Translations under genes and position numbers: made by a program
Notes under the pieces: model-generated
The model's input: only the letters and a program-made list of their open reading frames with translations
Told to the model about the DNA's origin: nothing
Databases searched by the model: none
Part shown: positions 7,369-14,756 of the stretch, piece by piece
Layout of the letters: each line of letters opens with the position of its first letter
Position numbering within the stretch: the first letter of the stretch is position 1
From: an uncultured Oscillospiraceae bacterium
GTDB lineage: Bacteria > Bacillota_A > Clostridia > Oscillospirales > Acutalibacteraceae
Length of the DNA: 43,414 bases
NCBI GenBank assembly: GCA_910587995.1
Contig: CAJUNS010000021.1
Location: 1 to 43,414, forward strand
Direction: 5' to 3'

Positions 7369-7589
7369 ACAGGCAAGGGAGAGCCGCAAAACAGCGGAAA
7401 GCTCTTTGGGAACCACAGGGAATGCGGCAATTAACACAACAGAAGTTGCGGAAATTGATGGTTGAATCCAACAGGTGTTGGTGATATCATAGAGTCAGCC
7501 CCAGGGGAAGCGGCGCGGCCGCTCAGGAAAAATCGCCTGGGAGAAAAAGAGAATCCCCCGAATTTCCGGGAAGAAAGGCGGTCAAATGG
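7369..7589 (+). other. Structured leader of the small-protein transcript
   Basis: About 220 nt lie between the predicted transcription start and the first small gene. Nested pairing is visible: CCCAGG (7500-7505) with CCTGGG (7536-7541), enclosing AGCGGC-GCG-GCCGCT (7509-7523). A 20-codon frame (7422-7484) is present but lacks a ribosome site. I recognise no known riboswitch here. Confidence 0.45.
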
Positions 7590-7769
7590 ATGAAGAAGCA
7601 AACAACCGCACTGAGCAGGACCTTGCGTCCTGCGGCCCGCACAGAAGAACGGCTGGCCGCTATGGCCAGGCGGCGGGGACAGAGCAGCCTGCGCCGGTTT
7701 TGGGAGAGTATGAGTAGCGGCGGGTTCGAATTTGTGGACCAGCGCTTCGCGCCAGCCTCCCGAAGCTAA
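7590..7769 (+). CDS. Small basic protein, first gene of the small-protein cluster
   Basis: This 59-residue, very Arg-rich protein has a basic N-terminal half (TLRPAARTEERLAAMARRR) followed by SSLRRFWESM and GGFEFV. It starts at the second of two near-adjacent ATGs with AAAGGCGG about 8 bases upstream. I do not recognise a family. The order RR...RF...GF.V loosely parallels the RRQ.ANFERFMQE..GVFQV core of the two genes that follow, so it may be a distant relative, but this is weak. A competing 43-codon frame starts at 7586. It shares the promoter at 7334-7362 and the terminator at 8255. Confidence 0.55.
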   Translation: MKKQTTALSRTLRPAARTEERLAAMARRRGQSSLRRFWESMSSGGFEFVDQRFAPASRS

Positions 7770-7820
7770 CGGATTGGTTACCAAAACATAAACTTTATAA
7801 ATTGAGAGGAGAAGCGCGGT

Positions 7821-7988
7821 ATGAAACCGAACACCTTGAAAAAGCAGACCAAGAAGATCCAGGAGACCAGCGGTCAGGCAGCGATTCGCCGCCAAAAGGC
7901 CAATTTTGAGCGCTTCATGCAGGAGCGGGCCGGAGTGTTCCAGGTTACGGAGAGCAAGGCCCAAGCCCTGTTTTGGGCCCTGGGCTGA
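7821..7988 (+). CDS. Small protein, paralogue A of a tandem pair
   Basis: This 55-residue protein has a Lys/Gln-rich N-terminus (1-16) and a conserved core from about 21 to 55: AIRRQKANFERFMQER, VFQVT, then QALFWALG at the end. Its neighbour at 8057 carries the same core at about 75% identity, with different N-termini. No signal peptide or membrane span is present; the core looks like an amphipathic helix plus a short aromatic tail. AGGAG precedes the ATG, and a TTTATAAA box sits 20 bp upstream of it. I recognise no family. The paralogy argues that it is a real translated gene. Confidence 0.8.
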   Translation: MKPNTLKKQTKKIQETSGQAAIRRQKANFERFMQERAGVFQVTESKAQALFWALG

Positions 7989-8056
7989 GAGGTCCGGTAA
8001 GAAGCCGGAAGAAAAATCACAAAACGAAATTTATAAAACAGAAGGAGAAAATTTTT

Positions 8057-8218
8057 ATGAAATACACAGCGAAAACCTTTAACGGCAAGCAACAGCCCGT
8101 CAACCATGAGGCCATCCGCCGCCAGCAGGCCAACTTTGAGCGCTTTATGCAGGAGAAGGCCGATGTGTTCCAGGTCACCCAGGCAAAGGACCAGGCCTTG
8201 TTTTGGGCCATGAGTTAA
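8057..8218 (+). CDS. Small protein, paralogue B of a tandem pair
   Basis: This 53-residue protein has a distinct N-terminus (KYTAKTFNGKQQPVNHE) and the shared core AIRRQQANFERFMQEK, VFQVTQAK, QALFWAMS (residues 19-53). Substitutions against the copy at 7821 are conservative (K/Q, R/K, E/Q, L/M), which suggests selection on the protein. AAGGAG lies about 10 bases before the ATG, and the duplicated TTTATAAA box lies about 20 bp upstream, so the duplicated unit includes the intergenic part. It ends at the cluster terminator. Function unknown. Confidence 0.85.
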   Translation: MKYTAKTFNGKQQPVNHEAIRRQQANFERFMQEKADVFQVTQAKDQALFWAMS

Positions 8219-8254
8219 GCTTATACGTTTTTCGTCACTCCCTATATAAAACAG

Positions 8255-8287
8255 GAAGGCCGCGGATTCCGCAGCCTTCTTGCTTTT
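8255..8287 (+). terminator. Terminator of the small-protein cluster
   Basis: GAAGGC (8255-8260) pairs with GCCTTC (8274-8279) and GCGG with CCGC inside, followed by TTGCTTTTTT. It also separates the cluster from the convergent amidase gene. Confidence 0.88.
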
Positions 8288-8863
8288 TTATGGCACGGGG
8301 GAGAAGCCGAAGTAGCTTAACAGGCCATAGTAGATGCCCCGGGCGAAGTCCGGCTGGCCGTCCCGCAGCTTTGCGGCGTCGGCGGTGTTGGTCAGGTAGG
8401 CCAGCTCCACCAGGATGGCGGGCATGGTGGTGCGGCGCAGTACGTAGAGGGACGGGTTGACCCGCACGCCGTTGTCCCGGGTGCCGGCCTGCTCCACCAC
8501 GCCCCGAAGCACATGCTGGGCCAGCCAGTAGGACTGGGTCCCCTCCTGATACACATAGACCTCGCTTCCGTGGATGGCGGGATTGGGGTTGGCGTTGCAG
8601 TGAATGCTGATAAAATAGTTGGCGGGCCAAGAGTTGGCCATGCGGACCCGGGCCTGCAGGCTGGTGGCATTGCTGGTACCCAGGGACTCGTTGGGGGAGT
8701 TTCGGGAGAGGCGCACGGCAAAGCGGGGGTCCTCCCGGAGGAGCTGGGCCAGCATAACGCCCACATTGTAGGTAATGTCCTGCTCACGCAGGCCGTTGCC
8801 CTCGGCCCCGGCGTTTACGCCCTGGGGATTATGGCCTTGATCAATGAATATGCGGATTGGCAT
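8288..8863 (-). CDS. N-acetylmuramoyl-L-alanine amidase (Amidase_3)
   Basis: This 191-residue zinc amidase cleaves the bond between muramic acid and L-alanine. The family landmarks are present: IFIDQGHNPQ with zinc ligand His11, the acidic ligand in the EGNGLREQD segment (Glu21 or Glu27), SIHCN with the second His, and the catalytic Glu in ILVELAYLTN near the C-terminus. No signal peptide, SH3 or wall-binding repeat is attached, so it is a bare catalytic domain, as in CwlD-like or endolysin-type enzymes; how it would leave the cell is not evident. GGAGG lies 7 bases before the ATG. It is monocistronic and convergent with the small-protein cluster. Confidence 0.92.
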   Translation of the reverse strand: MPIRIFIDQGHNPQGVNAGAEGNGLREQDITYNVGVMLAQLLREDPRFAVRLSRNSPNESLGTSNATSLQARVRMANSWPANYFISIHCNANPNPAIHGSEVYVYQEGTQSYWLAQHVLRGVVEQAGTRDNGVRVNPSLYVLRRTTMPAILVELAYLTNTADAAKLRDGQPDFARGIYYGLLSYFGFSPVP

Positions 8864-8955
8864 AAGGAAGCCTCCTTTCGATAATTTAGTTTATGTGGGG
8901 AGGGGGAAAGCAGTGAGGAAAAAGTGAAAGCGCGCTTTGCCCTCCCGCACGCCGC

Positions 8956-8989
8956 TTGACTTTAGCACGCAAAAACGCTATAATTATAG
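8956..8989 (+). promoter_or_regulatory. Promoter of the acyl-CoA ligase gene with palindromic operator
   Basis: TTGACT (8956-8961), 17 bp and TATAAT (8979-8984) form a near-consensus promoter. The -10 lies inside the perfect 12-bp palindrome CTATAATTATAG (8978-8989). A matching CTATA-N2-TATAG site occurs at 10735-10746, so a shared repressor is plausible. Confidence 0.8.
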
Positions 8990-9074
8990 TTGCCATTTTG
9001 ACCAATTTCTACGGCCTTCCCCATCCCAATACAGCTCCGCCGGTCCCCATCCGGCGGGAATGGAGGTACCTTCC

Positions 9075-10709
9075 ATGCCCATTACCGACCTGCTGGAACG
9101 AAATTCCAAACTTTACGGCAACGAAACCGCCCTGGTGGAGATTAATCCCCAGGTCCAGGAGCCCCGCCGGGTCACCTGGCGGGAATATGAGCTCATCCAG
9201 CCCGGCGGGCCCGCTCCCTACCGCCGGGAGATCACCTGGTCCGTTTTCGATGAAAAGGCCAACCGGGCCGCCAACCTGCTCCTGAGCCGGGGCATCCGCA
9301 AGGGGCAAAAGGTGGCCTTGCTGCTAATGAACTGCCTGGAGTGGCTGCCCATCTACTTTGGCGTCTTGAAAACCGGCGCGGTGGCCGTGCCCCTTAACTT
9401 CCGCTACACCGCCGAGGAGATTGACTACTGTGTGCGTCTGGCTGAGGCGGACGTGCTGTTTTTTGGGCCAGAGTTCATCGGCCGGGTGGAGTCCATTGCG
9501 GATTCCATGTCCCAAGAGCGGCTCATGTTTTTTGTGGGCGACGCCTGTCCCAGCTTTGCCGAGGACTACCACCGGGCCGCCGCCAACTATTCCAGCGCTC
9601 CGCCGAAGGTGCTCATTGATGACGAGGACGAGGCCGCGATCTACTATTCTTCCGGCACCACCGGATTCCCCAAGGCTATTTTGCTGCGGCATTCGGCCCT
9701 GACGCAGTCTGCCCGCATGGAGGCTCTGCACCATGAGACCACCCATGAGGACGTGTTCCTGTGCATCCCGCCCCTGTACCACACTGGCGCAAAGATGCAC
9801 TGGTTCGGGTCCCTCTTCACCGGGGGCAAGGCGGTGCTTTTAAAGGGCAACTCGCCCCAGGCCATTCTAGAGGCCGCTTCCGCCGAGGGCTGCACCATTG
9901 TCTGGCTGCTGGTGCCCTGGGCCCAGGATATTCTGGCGGCCCTGGACCGGGGCGACTTTCATTTGGAAAACTACCGGCTGGACCAATGGCGGCTGATGCA
10001 CATTGGGGCCCAGCCTGTGCCCCCCAGCCTGGTGAAGCATTGGTGGGATTATTTCCCCCATCATAAATATGACACCAACTATGGGCTTTCCGAGTCCACC
10101 GGCCCTGGCTGCGTGCACCTGGGGGTGGATCATCCGGACAAGGTGGGAGCCATCGGCGTGCCCGGCTATGGCTGGAAGGTGAAGCTGGTGGACCCCCAAG
10201 GCCAGCCTGTGGCTCCCGGAGAGGTGGGCGAGCTGTGCGTCAAGGGCGGCGGCGTAATGGTCTGCTACTACCACGATGAGAAAGCCACTGCCGAGGTGCT
10301 GCAAAACGGCTGGCTTCACACCGGAGACATGGCCCGCCAGGACGAGGATGGGTTTATCTTCCTTGTGGACCGGAAGAAGGATGTAATTATCTCCGGCGGT
10401 GAAAACCTGTATCCCGTGCAGATTGAGGCCTTTTTGGCGGCTCATGCCAAAATTCACGATGTGGCGGTCATCGGCCTGCCGGACCACCGGTTGGGCGAAA
10501 TTGCGGCGGCCATCATCCAAGTCAAGGAGGGCATGGAGCTTACGGAAGAAGAGGTCATGAAGTTTTGCGAGGACCTGCCCCGCTACAAGCGGCCCCGCAA
10601 GTTGATTTTTGCCCCAGTGCCCCGCAACGCCACCGGAAAAATCGAGAAGCCCAAGCTGCGGGAACAATACTGCGGCGTGCGGCTGGTGGAGGCCCAAAAC
10701 AAGGGCTGA
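9075..10709 (+). CDS. AMP-forming acyl-CoA ligase (ANL superfamily)
   Basis: This 544-residue enzyme activates a carboxylic acid to its acyl-AMP and then its CoA thioester in the cytoplasm. ANL motifs in order: the P-loop YSSGTTGFPK (191-200), the NYGLSESTG adenine-binding motif, GWLHTGD and DGFIFLVDRKKD in the hinge region, GGENLYP, and NATGKIEK with the catalytic lysine near the C-terminus. Its substrate cannot be read from the sequence; fatty, aryl or bile acids are all handled by relatives. The start was set at MPITDL, where GGAGG lies 8 bases upstream; the frame runs open 46 codons further, but that crosses the promoter. It opens a cluster with indolepyruvate oxidoreductase and a phenylacetate-CoA ligase, which favours an aromatic acid. 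Confidence 0.9.
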   Translation: MPITDLLERNSKLYGNETALVEINPQVQEPRRVTWREYELIQPGGPAPYRREITWSVFDEKANRAANLLLSRGIRKGQKVALLLMNCLEWLPIYFGVLKTGAVAVPLNFRYTAEEIDYCVRLAEADVLFFGPEFIGRVESIADSMSQERLMFFVGDACPSFAEDYHRAAANYSSAPPKVLIDDEDEAAIYYSSGTTGFPKAILLRHSALTQSARMEALHHETTHEDVFLCIPPLYHTGAKMHWFGSLFTGGKAVLLKGNSPQAILEAASAEGCTIVWLLVPWAQDILAALDRGDFHLENYRLDQWRLMHIGAQPVPPSLVKHWWDYFPHHKYDTNYGLSESTGPGCVHLGVDHPDKVGAIGVPGYGWKVKLVDPQGQPVAPGEVGELCVKGGGVMVCYYHDEKATAEVLQNGWLHTGDMARQDEDGFIFLVDRKKDVIISGGENLYPVQIEAFLAAHAKIHDVAVIGLPDHRLGEIAAAIIQVKEGMELTEEEVMKFCEDLPRYKRPRKLIFAPVPRNATGKIEKPKLREQYCGVRLVEAQNKG

Positions 10710-10734
10710 CGCCACGGCCTCTTTGCAAAGCATA

Positions 10735-10746
10735 CTATAACTATAG
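10735..10746. promoter_or_regulatory. Second CTATA-N2-TATAG operator-like site
   Basis: CTATAACTATAG has the same CTATA/TATAG arms as the palindrome on the ligase promoter at 8978. It lies 34 bp before the Dabb gene. No good -35/-10 pair is visible here, so this may be an operator without its own strong promoter. Confidence 0.5.
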
Positions 10747-10779
10747 AAATAATATCGAAATAAATGGAGGGAGCTCTTT

Positions 10780-11070
10780 ATGATCCGTCACATCTGCATG
10801 TTTTCGTTAAAAGAGGAAAACAAAGCGGCCAGCGCCGCCGAATTTCTGCGCCGGGGAGAGGAACTGGGCCGGCACCCCACCATACGCGGCGCCCAGGTGG
10901 TGGGCAAAACCCAGGGCGCGCCCAATGCCAACTACGATGTGGCCCTCATCTTTGACTTCGACTCTCTGGAGGAGCTGAACGCCTACCAGGTCTCACCCGA
11001 GCATGTGGCCTTCGGGCAGTTTGTGGGGGAAATCCGGCTGGACCGGGCCTGCATTGATTATGAGGTGTGA
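10780..11070 (+). CDS. Dabb (stress-responsive A/B barrel) domain protein
   Basis: This 96-residue protein has the Dabb ferredoxin-like fold: the first strand MIRHICMFSLKE with its conserved His4, a helix with EELGRHPTIRGAQV, the strand YDVALIFDFDS, and HVAFGQFVGE near the end. Dabb proteins are dimers; some are cyclases or decarboxylases on aromatic polyketide-like substrates, others are of unknown role. It sits 70 bp after the ligase gene, with an operator-like site between them. GGAGGG precedes the ATG by 8 bases. A role in the neighbouring aromatic-acid pathway is inferred only. Confidence 0.85.
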   Translation: MIRHICMFSLKEENKAASAAEFLRRGEELGRHPTIRGAQVVGKTQGAPNANYDVALIFDFDSLEELNAYQVSPEHVAFGQFVGEIRLDRACIDYEV

Positions 11071-11082
11071 CAGGCTTTCCCT

Positions 11083-11111
11083 TTGACAAATGCGCATTGA
11101 ACGCGTATGAT
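11083..11111 (+). promoter_or_regulatory. Promoter of hicAB
   Basis: TTGACA (11083-11088), 17 bp and TATGAT (11106-11111). The spacer contains ATGCGCAT and the half-related GAACGCG, likely contact points for HicB autorepression (inferred). Confidence 0.8.
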
Positions 11112-11130
11112 AAGATGGTAGGAGCACATC

Positions 11131-11304
11131 ATGAAAAAGAGAGACTGGGTAAAGCTGCTGGAGCGGAATGGATGGAAGTTTGTGCGGCATGGTGGCAATC
11201 ACGATATTTACACAAAAGACAGCCAAACTGAGTATGTTCCCCGCCACGCTGAGCTTGACGAGCAGCTGGCCCGGGCTATCATCCGCCGCAGAAATCTGAA
11301 ATAG
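11131..11304 (+). CDS. hicA: HicA mRNA interferase toxin
   Basis: This 57-residue toxin has the dsRBD-like HicA fold: KKRDWVKLLERNGWKFVRHGGNHDIYTK, in which the His of GGNHDIY (His24) is the catalytic residue that cleaves translated mRNA. The tail VPRHAELDEQLARAIIRR is also typical. It is smaller than the track's usual gene size but has AGGAG seven bases before the ATG and its own promoter. The antitoxin gene follows after 12 bp. The pair is inserted between two metabolic genes with which it shares no function. Confidence 0.93.
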   Translation: MKKRDWVKLLERNGWKFVRHGGNHDIYTKDSQTEYVPRHAELDEQLARAIIRRRNLK

Positions 11305-11316
11305 GGAGGTATTCTT

Positions 11317-11709
11317 ATGCAGATGATTTATCCTGTTATCATCCACCCAAAGGGAAAGGAAGGATATCACTGGGTAGAGGTCCCTGATTTAGAGCTGGAT
11401 ACACAGGGCAAGGACCTAAAAGACTGTGTGTATATGGCGCGGGACGTGATCTGCCTACGCGGCACACAGCTGCAAGACCAGGGCAAAGCCATTCCCCAGC
11501 CCGCCCGCCTGGACCCGCCTCACGGACCGGGCGACATTGTCACTTTGGTGGATGTGGACTTCGACGCTTACCGCCGCATGAACGACATGCGCACCGTGCG
11601 CAAAAATGTCACCTTGCCCAACTATTTAAACGAGATGGCCATGAAAGCCGGACTCAACTTCTCCCAGGTGCTGCAGGAGGGCCTAAAGGAGAGGCTGGGT
11701 ATGTTATGA
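11317..11709 (+). CDS. hicB: HicB antitoxin
   Basis: This 130-residue antitoxin has the degenerate RNase H-like N-terminal half (YPVIIHPKGKEGYHWVEVPDL and ARDVICLRG) that covers the HicA active site, and a C-terminal ribbon-helix-helix DNA-binding part (VRKNVTLPNYLNEMAMKAGLNFSQ split over 95-122, then LQEGLKERLG). It neutralises HicA and should repress the operon. GGGAGG lies 7-8 bases before the ATG. The gene directly follows hicA. Confidence 0.95.
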   Translation: MQMIYPVIIHPKGKEGYHWVEVPDLELDTQGKDLKDCVYMARDVICLRGTQLQDQGKAIPQPARLDPPHGPGDIVTLVDVDFDAYRRMNDMRTVRKNVTLPNYLNEMAMKAGLNFSQVLQEGLKERLGML

Positions 11710-11864
11710 GCAAAGCATGACTCTCTGGACCACGTCTTTCTCACATACAAAAAGAGCTGGCCCCTTACGGCTGGCAGGCGGGCAAAATTTCCATGAGGTC
11801 CCGAACCAGGGGATTTCGAAGGCTTGGCCCGCCCCATTCCTGAAATTTGGAGGTACATAGAACC

Positions 11865-13610
11865 ATGAAAAAGCTGATCCTGGGCAACGCCGCCGTTGCC
11901 CGCGGGCTCTATGAAGCCGGCTGTGCCGTGGCGTCCAGCTACCCCGGCACACCCAGTACGGAGATCACCGAGGAAGCCGCGAAATTCCCCGAAATTTACT
12001 GCGAGTGGGCCCCCAACGAGAAGGTGGCTATGGAGACCGCCTTTGGGGCCTCTTTGGCAGGCAGGCGGGCCTTTTGCGCCATGAAGCATGTGGGCCTCAA
12101 TGTAGCCGCAGACCCTCTGTTTACCATGAGCTACACCGGGGTGAACGCGGGGCTGGTGATTGCCGTGGCCGATGACCCGGCCATGCACTCATCCCAGAAC
12201 GAGCAGGACTCCCGGCACTATGCCCGGGCCGCCAAGCTCCCTATGCTGGAGCCCTCGGACTCTGCCGAGGCCCTTCGCTTTACCAAGCTGGCCTACCAGC
12301 TCTCGGAGGAATTTGACACCCCCGTGCTGCTGAAAATGTGCACCCGAGTGGCCCATTCCCAGTCTGTGGCGGAGCTTGCGGACCGGCAGGAGCCGGAGGC
12401 CAGGCCCTATACAAAGAATCCCCCTAAATATGTGATGGCCCCTGCCAACGCCTTGCGCCGCCATCCCGTGGTGGAGCAGCGCCTGCTGGACTTGGCCGCT
12501 TGGGCCGAGACAGCGGACTTAAACCGGGTGGAGGAAGGCAGCAGCCGCAGCCTGGGCATTGTCGCCAGCAGCACCTGCTACCAGTACGTCAAGGAGGCCT
12601 GCGGGGACCGGTTTCCCGTGCTCAAGCTGGGCATGGTCTGGCCTCTGCCAGAGCGGAAAATCCGGGACTTTGCCGCCGGAGTGGACCAGCTGGTGGTGGT
12701 GGAAGAGGGCGACCCCTTTTTGGAGGGCTGCTGCCGGGGCCTGGGGCTGGACGTCCGGGGCAAGGAGCTGTTCCCCCTTACCGGTGAGCTGAGCCAGAAC
12801 CGGATTGCGGAGAAGCTGGGCCTGCCGGTTCCGGCCAGCGTCAAGCTGGAAGAGGAACTGCCCAACCGGCCTCCCGTTATGTGCGCGGGCTGTCCCCACC
12901 GGGGGCTCTTCTACACCCTGCACAAGCTGGGCTGCACGGTGCTGGGGGACATTGGCTGCTACACCTTGGGGGCCATGCCCCCCCTCTCCGCTATGGATAT
13001 GACTCTGTGTATGGGCGCGTCCATCAGCGGGCTGCACGGATTCAACAAGGCCCTGGGCCGGGAAGCCCAGGTCAAAACCGTGGCGGTCATTGGCGACTCC
13101 ACCTTTGTGCACTCGGGCATGACGGGCCTGGCCAATGCGGCCTATAACCAGTCCAACTCCACGGTGATTGTGGTGGACAACTCCATTACCGGGATGACCG
13201 GCCACCAGCAAAACCCCACCACAGGCTTCAGCCTGCGGGGAGAGCCCGCCGGGAAGATCGACCTGGAGGCCCTTTGCCGGGCAATGGGCGTGAACCGGGT
13301 GCGGGTGGTGGATCCCTACGACTTAAAGGCCTGTGAGGCGGCGGTAAAAGAAGAGCTGGCCGCGGAGGAGCTCTCGGTGATCATCTCCCGCCGCCCCTGC
13401 GCCCTGCTGAAATATGTGCCCCGCAAGCCCGCCCTTAAGGTGGACCCAGACAAGTGCCGGGGCTGCAAGGCCTGTATGAAGATTGGCTGCCCCGCCATCT
13501 CCATGGAGCGGGGCAAGGCCCGGGTAGACGCCACCCAGTGCGTGGGCTGCGGCGTTTGCGGCCAGCTGTGCGGCTTTGGGGCATTGGAAGCCGGAAAGGA
13601 GGCAGAATGA
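11865..13610 (+). CDS. iorA: Indolepyruvate:ferredoxin oxidoreductase, alpha subunit
   Basis: IorA (581 residues) oxidatively decarboxylates aryl pyruvates (indole-, phenyl- and hydroxyphenylpyruvate) to aryl-acetyl-CoA and passes electrons to ferredoxin. The N-terminal pyrimidine-binding domain contains SYPGTPSTEI; the TPP-binding domain contains CAGCPHRG, GDIGCYTLGAMPP and GDSTFVHSG with VVVDNSITGMTG; the C-terminus (526-581) is a 2[4Fe-4S] ferredoxin domain with CRGCKACMKIGCP and CVGCGVCGQLC. The start at MKKLILGN has GGAGG 11 bases upstream. It overlaps iorB by 4 bases (ATGA), so the subunits are translationally coupled. The length is normal for the family (about 580-600). Confidence 0.97.
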   Translation: MKKLILGNAAVARGLYEAGCAVASSYPGTPSTEITEEAAKFPEIYCEWAPNEKVAMETAFGASLAGRRAFCAMKHVGLNVAADPLFTMSYTGVNAGLVIAVADDPAMHSSQNEQDSRHYARAAKLPMLEPSDSAEALRFTKLAYQLSEEFDTPVLLKMCTRVAHSQSVAELADRQEPEARPYTKNPPKYVMAPANALRRHPVVEQRLLDLAAWAETADLNRVEEGSSRSLGIVASSTCYQYVKEACGDRFPVLKLGMVWPLPERKIRDFAAGVDQLVVVEEGDPFLEGCCRGLGLDVRGKELFPLTGELSQNRIAEKLGLPVPASVKLEEELPNRPPVMCAGCPHRGLFYTLHKLGCTVLGDIGCYTLGAMPPLSAMDMTLCMGASISGLHGFNKALGREAQVKTVAVIGDSTFVHSGMTGLANAAYNQSNSTVIVVDNSITGMTGHQQNPTTGFSLRGEPAGKIDLEALCRAMGVNRVRVVDPYDLKACEAAVKEELAAEELSVIISRRPCALLKYVPRKPALKVDPDKCRGCKACMKIGCPAISMERGKARVDATQCVGCGVCGQLCGFGALEAGKEAE

Positions 13611-14182
13611 TGGAGACCAAAAATATTATGATCGTTGGCGTGGGGGGCCAGGGTTCCCTGCTGGCCAGCAAGCTGCTGGGCCATCTGCTGTTGGGCCAGG
13701 GCTTTGACGTAAAGGTCAGCGAGGTCCACGGCATGAGCCAGCGGGGCGGCAGCGTGGTTACCTTTGTGCGCTATGGAGAGCATGTGGCCTCCCCGGTGAT
13801 CGATAAGGGGCAGGCGGACGCCATTGTCTCCTTCGAGCTGTTGGAAGCCGCCCGCTGGCTGGAATATTTGAAGCCCGGGGGGCGGATTGTGGCCAACACC
13901 CAGCGCATGGACCCCATGCCGGTGATTACCGGCGCGGCGGAATACCCCCAGGGCCTGACGGAGAAAATGCAGGCCGCCGGGGCCGCGGTGGACCCCTTGG
14001 ACTGCCTCTCCCTGGCGGAGCGGGCGGGAAACGTAAAGGCGGTGAACCTGGTGCTGCTGGGGCGGCTCAGCCACTATTTCGACTTCCCGGAGAGCGCCTG
14101 GCAGGAGGCCATAAAGGCCTGTGTGCCCGCTAAATTTTTAGAGGTGAACCAAAGAGCCTTCCAATTGGGTAAGAACGCATAG
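13607..14182 (+). CDS. iorB: Indolepyruvate:ferredoxin oxidoreductase, beta subunit
   Basis: IorB (191 residues) is the gamma-type POR/KOR domain subunit that completes the IorAB enzyme. The IMIVGVGGQGSLLASKLLG start and SEVHGMSQRGGSV are hallmark CoA-binding/POR-gamma motifs. It begins at an ATG overlapping the iorA stop (ATGA); a second ATG follows directly. Its TAG stop codon is also the left end of the MITE-like element at 14180, so the element may have trimmed or replaced the original end, though the protein length looks normal. Confidence 0.96.
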   Translation: MMETKNIMIVGVGGQGSLLASKLLGHLLLGQGFDVKVSEVHGMSQRGGSVVTFVRYGEHVASPVIDKGQADAIVSFELLEAARWLEYLKPGGRIVANTQRMDPMPVITGAAEYPQGLTEKMQAAGAAVDPLDCLSLAERAGNVKAVNLVLLGRLSHYFDFPESAWQEAIKACVPAKFLEVNQRAFQLGKNA

Positions 14183-14344
14183 GGCTCGTTTGAAAAATCA
14201 AAAACACCGTCTTTGTGCCCATAAGCAGTCGCTTTCCGCGTTGAAAATCCTCGTCAATCGCGAGATTGACTTGCGGTTTTCTCCTTGAAATCGCCTCCTT
14301 TTGGTCAAAAATCCGGCATTTTCTCTATTTTCAAACAAGCCCTA
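14180..14344. mobile_element. MITE-like element with 17-bp terminal inverted repeats
   Basis: TAGGGCTCGTTTGAAAA (14180-14196) and the reverse complement of 14328-14344, TAGGGCTTGTTTGAAAA, differ at one base. The element is 165 bp, begins and ends at TA, and encodes nothing. It contains an internal hairpin, GTCAATC-GCGA-GATTGAC (14253-14270). This is the form of a non-autonomous IS630/mariner-like element with TA target sites. It overlaps the iorB stop codon. Mobility and copy number cannot be judged from one copy. Confidence 0.75.
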
Positions 14345-14366
14345 AACAACGGAGAGGGGGGCTTCT

Positions 14367-14432
14367 ATGAACGTTTTTTGCCAAACAGGCTGGGCCTGGC
14401 CCGGCCAGAGGAAGGAGGGGAGCCTGCCGTGA
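14367..14432 (+). CDS. Possible 21-residue coupling peptide before a small membrane protein
   Basis: ATG at 14367 follows GGAGAGGGGG and gives MNVFCQTGWAWPGQRKEGSLP. Its stop overlaps the GTG start of the next gene (GTGA), so it could couple translation. Nothing else supports it; the purine-rich stretch may be chance. Confidence 0.25.
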   Translation: MNVFCQTGWAWPGQRKEGSLP

Positions 14433-14659
14433 AAACCCGGCTGGGAAGCTTTTTAGTGTGGGCCCTTTACGCCTTTGGGACCATCTGCGTGGTGCTGGCC
14501 CTGCTGTATTGGCTGTTGTCCTTTTACGCCTCCCTGCGGCCAGAGACTACCCATTTTTACGCGGGCAAGGCCAACTTGGTGGAGCTGTGGGGCTTCGGGC
14601 TCATCTCCCTAGGGGTGGGCCGGGCGCTGCGTATATTAGAGGGGAGCGGGAGGCCGTAA
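14429..14659 (+). CDS. Small membrane protein, two predicted spans
   Basis: This 76-residue protein has a first hydrophobic span at about 8-32 (FLVWALYAFGTICVVLALLYW) and a second weaker one at about 49-66 (LVELWGFGLISLGVG), separated by a polar loop. The GTG start is chosen because AGGAGGGG lies 8 bases upstream; the open frame continues upstream only into the MITE-like element. I recognise no family. It stands between the MITE and the DUF362 gene; co-transcription with the aromatic cluster is possible. Confidence 0.6.
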   Translation: MKTRLGSFLVWALYAFGTICVVLALLYWLLSFYASLRPETTHFYAGKANLVELWGFGLISLGVGRALRILEGSGRP

Positions 14660-14756
14660 GGCCGCAAACGCGGGAACTCCCTATGGGAGCTTTACGGCCA
14701 TTCCATAAGACGTCCTAAAACATTATTCTATAAAAAACAGAGAGGCAGTGCGAATC

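Noticed and set aside
7422..7484. Possible 20-residue leader peptide before the small-protein cluster
   Set aside because: No ribosome site before the ATG and no run of regulatory codons.
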